Positions 62,129 to 64,000 of a stretch of DNA of 64,000 nt are shown in pieces (positions within the stretch are counted from its first letter, which is position 1; each line of letters starts with the position of its first letter). Made by a program: the position numbers and the translations under genes. The notes under the pieces were generated by a model. It worked only from the letters and a program-made list of their open reading frames with translations. It ran no database searches and was not told where the DNA came from. This stretch comes from Nissolia schottii (lineage: Eukaryota > Streptophyta > Magnoliopsida > Fabales > Fabaceae): the NCBI GenBank assembly GCA_003254905.1, contig QANU01021398.1, positions 520,847 through 584,846 on the forward strand, in the 5' to 3' direction.

Positions 62129-63064
62129 GTAGAACAATCGATTGCAAACACCCTGCCAATCGATTGTAGCCTATAGGGGTGTCAAACGGGCCGGACCAAA
62201 ATTATGCATATTTTTAGGATTCGGCTCGTTTATGGTCGGTTCACGGGCCTAAACGAGCCAGACGGCCAGCCCGTTTATTTTTTTTAAAAAAATTAAAATT
62301 TTGGTCTATTTTTTATGATTTAAATACAAAGTTGTGAATAAGTATGCGCAATCATTTTTAACTATTTTTTATCGTCTATCTATTAATTAATCAGAAAGAA
62401 ATAGTTTAAATGGTTGATTGCGATATTATATTATCTTTTTTGTTCCTTCAACTATCTTGCTTGAAAGATATCAAATGCTTTCAAATGTTATTTGAAATAG
62501 ATTCATGAATTAATACAACTTCATTAATTAAATGGCAGCATATAACATTGATGTGAGTACTATTATGTTATTGATCAAAAACACAATTTGAACTCTTTCT
62601 CGTAGCATAATCAATAATAAATAAGGTTTGAAAGTATATATCAACTTGTAAGGCGAAGATATTCATTGAAGAAATAGAATGCAAAATTTATCGATATCTA
62701 TGTCATAGCACTTCAGTTGTATAACAATATAAATATAATTAAGTAGTTAAACATAACAAATAGTTAAACATGCTCAATCATAAGTAAACTCTTAAACTCC
62801 AAAATAAAATTTAGAGTCTAAAATGAAACTTTTAAAATTTTGATTTTTTTATAAATAAAAAAAATATTTCAAGAGTTAGCCTGCAGGCCTTAATGGGCCG
62901 GACCAATTTTTTTTTCAAATTTTCACAGGCATATTTTTTGCATGTAAAGCCCGTCTATTTAACTAGGTAAACGAGTCAGGCCCACGGGCCTGACTCATTT
63001 TGATAACCCTAGCAGCCTCCCTAGATGCAAAACAATCGATTGCACCAATGCAATAGATTGTTTT
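62129..63064. repeat. CAATCGATTG palindromes on both sides of the hAT-like element
   Basis: CAATCGATTG occurs at about 62129 and 62157 and again near 63033, with a mutated fourth site ('caatagattg') near 63052. The hAT-like element at 62174 appears to have split an older block of these words, because the words continue across its target site. Confidence 0.7.
62174..63011. mobile_element. Non-autonomous hAT-like element
   Basis: Begins TAGGGGTGTCAAACGGGCC and ends GATAACCCTA, giving inverted ends TAGGG(G)TGTCAAA / TAGGGTTATCAAA. Subterminal 'GGGCCGGACC' and 'CGGGCCT' words occur near both ends. The flanking 8-bp sequences GTAGCCTA (62166-62173) and GCAGCCTC (63012-63019) match at 6 of 8 bases, consistent with an old hAT-type 8-bp duplication. 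838 bp, no transposase. Confidence 0.8.
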
Positions 63065-63948
63065 TTCCTAAAACAGGCTTAACTGAATTTTAAGTATCAT
63101 TAACTCAACTCTTTTGATCCCAATACTCTCCAATGGTTTCTGACACATCTCAAACACATAAAGAGCACCGAAAACAACACAAAATCATTTTACTTGATAT
63201 TTATTTTCCAAATCAAAATTAAACAAACACCAATAACAATTTAGCCTATGCACATACCTCTACACACATATAAAAAAAAAACTTTAATTCCTACCAAAAT
63301 TACTTATTATATTTTTTTTCTCTCATAATTAAAATTGGGTCATTACAAAAATCGCATGTCCCTCTATTTCAACTTTAGTGAAGTATAAAAAGTACAAAAA
63401 TTTATGTTCTCATATCATGTCTCTCAACCCAACGTTACCTTACTGACAAATTTAATTAATCATTTAACAAAAGAACTTATCACAATGCGATCAATAATGC
63501 AAATTAGTTACTCACCATTTTTTTAACGGATTAAAATGAGTTGTTATTTGAATTTGTTTATCTCATTAATCATTTACTGTTAAATAAGATTTCAATAAAA
63601 AAAAATCTAAAAAATTGACTCATTATTACGAATTAATAGTACAAATAAAATTTCTAGATGAAAATGTGTGGTGATTTTCTTTTTCCTAGAAAAACTGGTG
63701 TTCTGGTAAAATTTGTTTTGACATGCAAACATGTCGGGGTTGGACGTTGCCAAGTCATGGTACAAGAAGAAGGGAACATCATCACTGTGTACTGAGCTCA
63801 ACCCCTCAAAGACTATTTAATTATATTATATTATTATATATTACATAGCCTTCTCTGATATTTATTTATTTTATTTTTTCCCTTCTTAATGTCAGAAGCT
63901 GCTTCCTGCAGCCACTGTGATTCCTTCTTCAATCAGTAACTTTCTTCA
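63012..63948. other. Intergenic; upstream region of the right-edge frame
   Basis: A/T-rich, no gene. TATA-like 'tatattattatatatta' lies near 63825-63842. The stretch 63890-63948 is C/T-rich and looks like a leader. Confidence 0.45.
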
Positions 63949-64000
63949 ATGGTCCAGACTCCAGTGGCTGAGGGTAGCCTCTTGGAACCAAAATGTATAT
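63949..64000 (+). CDS. Possible first exon of a gene cut by the window edge
   Basis: An ATG at 63949 opens a frame (MVQTPVAEGSLLEPKC...) to the end of the window. It follows a CT-rich leader and, about 110 bp upstream, a TATA-like region. Too short to identify. Confidence 0.4.
   Translation, partial: MVQTPVAEGSLLEPKCI

Overview
The window is plant nuclear DNA: GT-AG introns, AT-rich intergenic sequence, microsatellites and dense nested transposons. Gene content (RNA polymerase II largest subunit, a plant NEK kinase, a 2-oxoglutarate oxygenase-like protein) fits a eudicot. The repeat style suggests a legume, but that is inference. Two runs of N (34-632 and 45090-45888) and two single Ns (27082, 35759) mark assembly uncertainty.

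Layout. (1) 672-7694: NRPB1, RNA polymerase II largest subunit, copy A, complete except for exon 1, which lies in the gap. (2) 7.7-10.7 kb: intergenic, with a diverged 0.3 kb duplication. (3) 10.7-20.96 kb: nested transposons. These are a degraded LTR remnant holding a solo LTR (11834-15452, target duplication CTGAA), then a Mutator-like terminal-inverted-repeat element holding another solo LTR (17102-20035, target duplication TGCCA). (4) 20993-27081: NRPB1 copy B, with its own TATA box and intact exons 1-10. It stops inside exon 11 at a single N, so the trigger loop and the bulk of the CTD are missing. (5) 27.1-34.4 kb: transposon territory, including a Mutator-like composite with a FAR1-like gene fragment (+ strand) and a Ulp1-transposon-type pseudogene (- strand). 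A 72-nt NRPB1 CTD exon sits between 83-bp direct repeats inside it. (6) 34.4-39.6 kb: AT-rich intergenic. (7) 39642-44890: a complete 14-exon NEK-family kinase gene with small transposons in its introns. (8) 45.9-58.1 kb: three tandem units. Each has a small secreted Pro/His-rich protein gene on the - strand. In two units a divergent oxygenase-like gene is on the + strand: complete in the third, frameshifted and truncated in the second, and deleted from the first. (9) 58.1-64 kb: LINE-type RNase H and reverse-transcriptase relics, a hAT-like element, and what may be the first exon of another gene at the right edge.

Best leads. The CTD exon inside the Mutator-like element looks like a gene-fragment capture. 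Its length and phase would let it splice into the FAR1-like transcript without a stop, but in a different frame from the CTD. The second lead is the tandem secreted-protein/oxygenase array, whose precursors share both ends but differ by segment gain and loss in the middle. The NRPB1 copies also share two apparent GC-AG introns.
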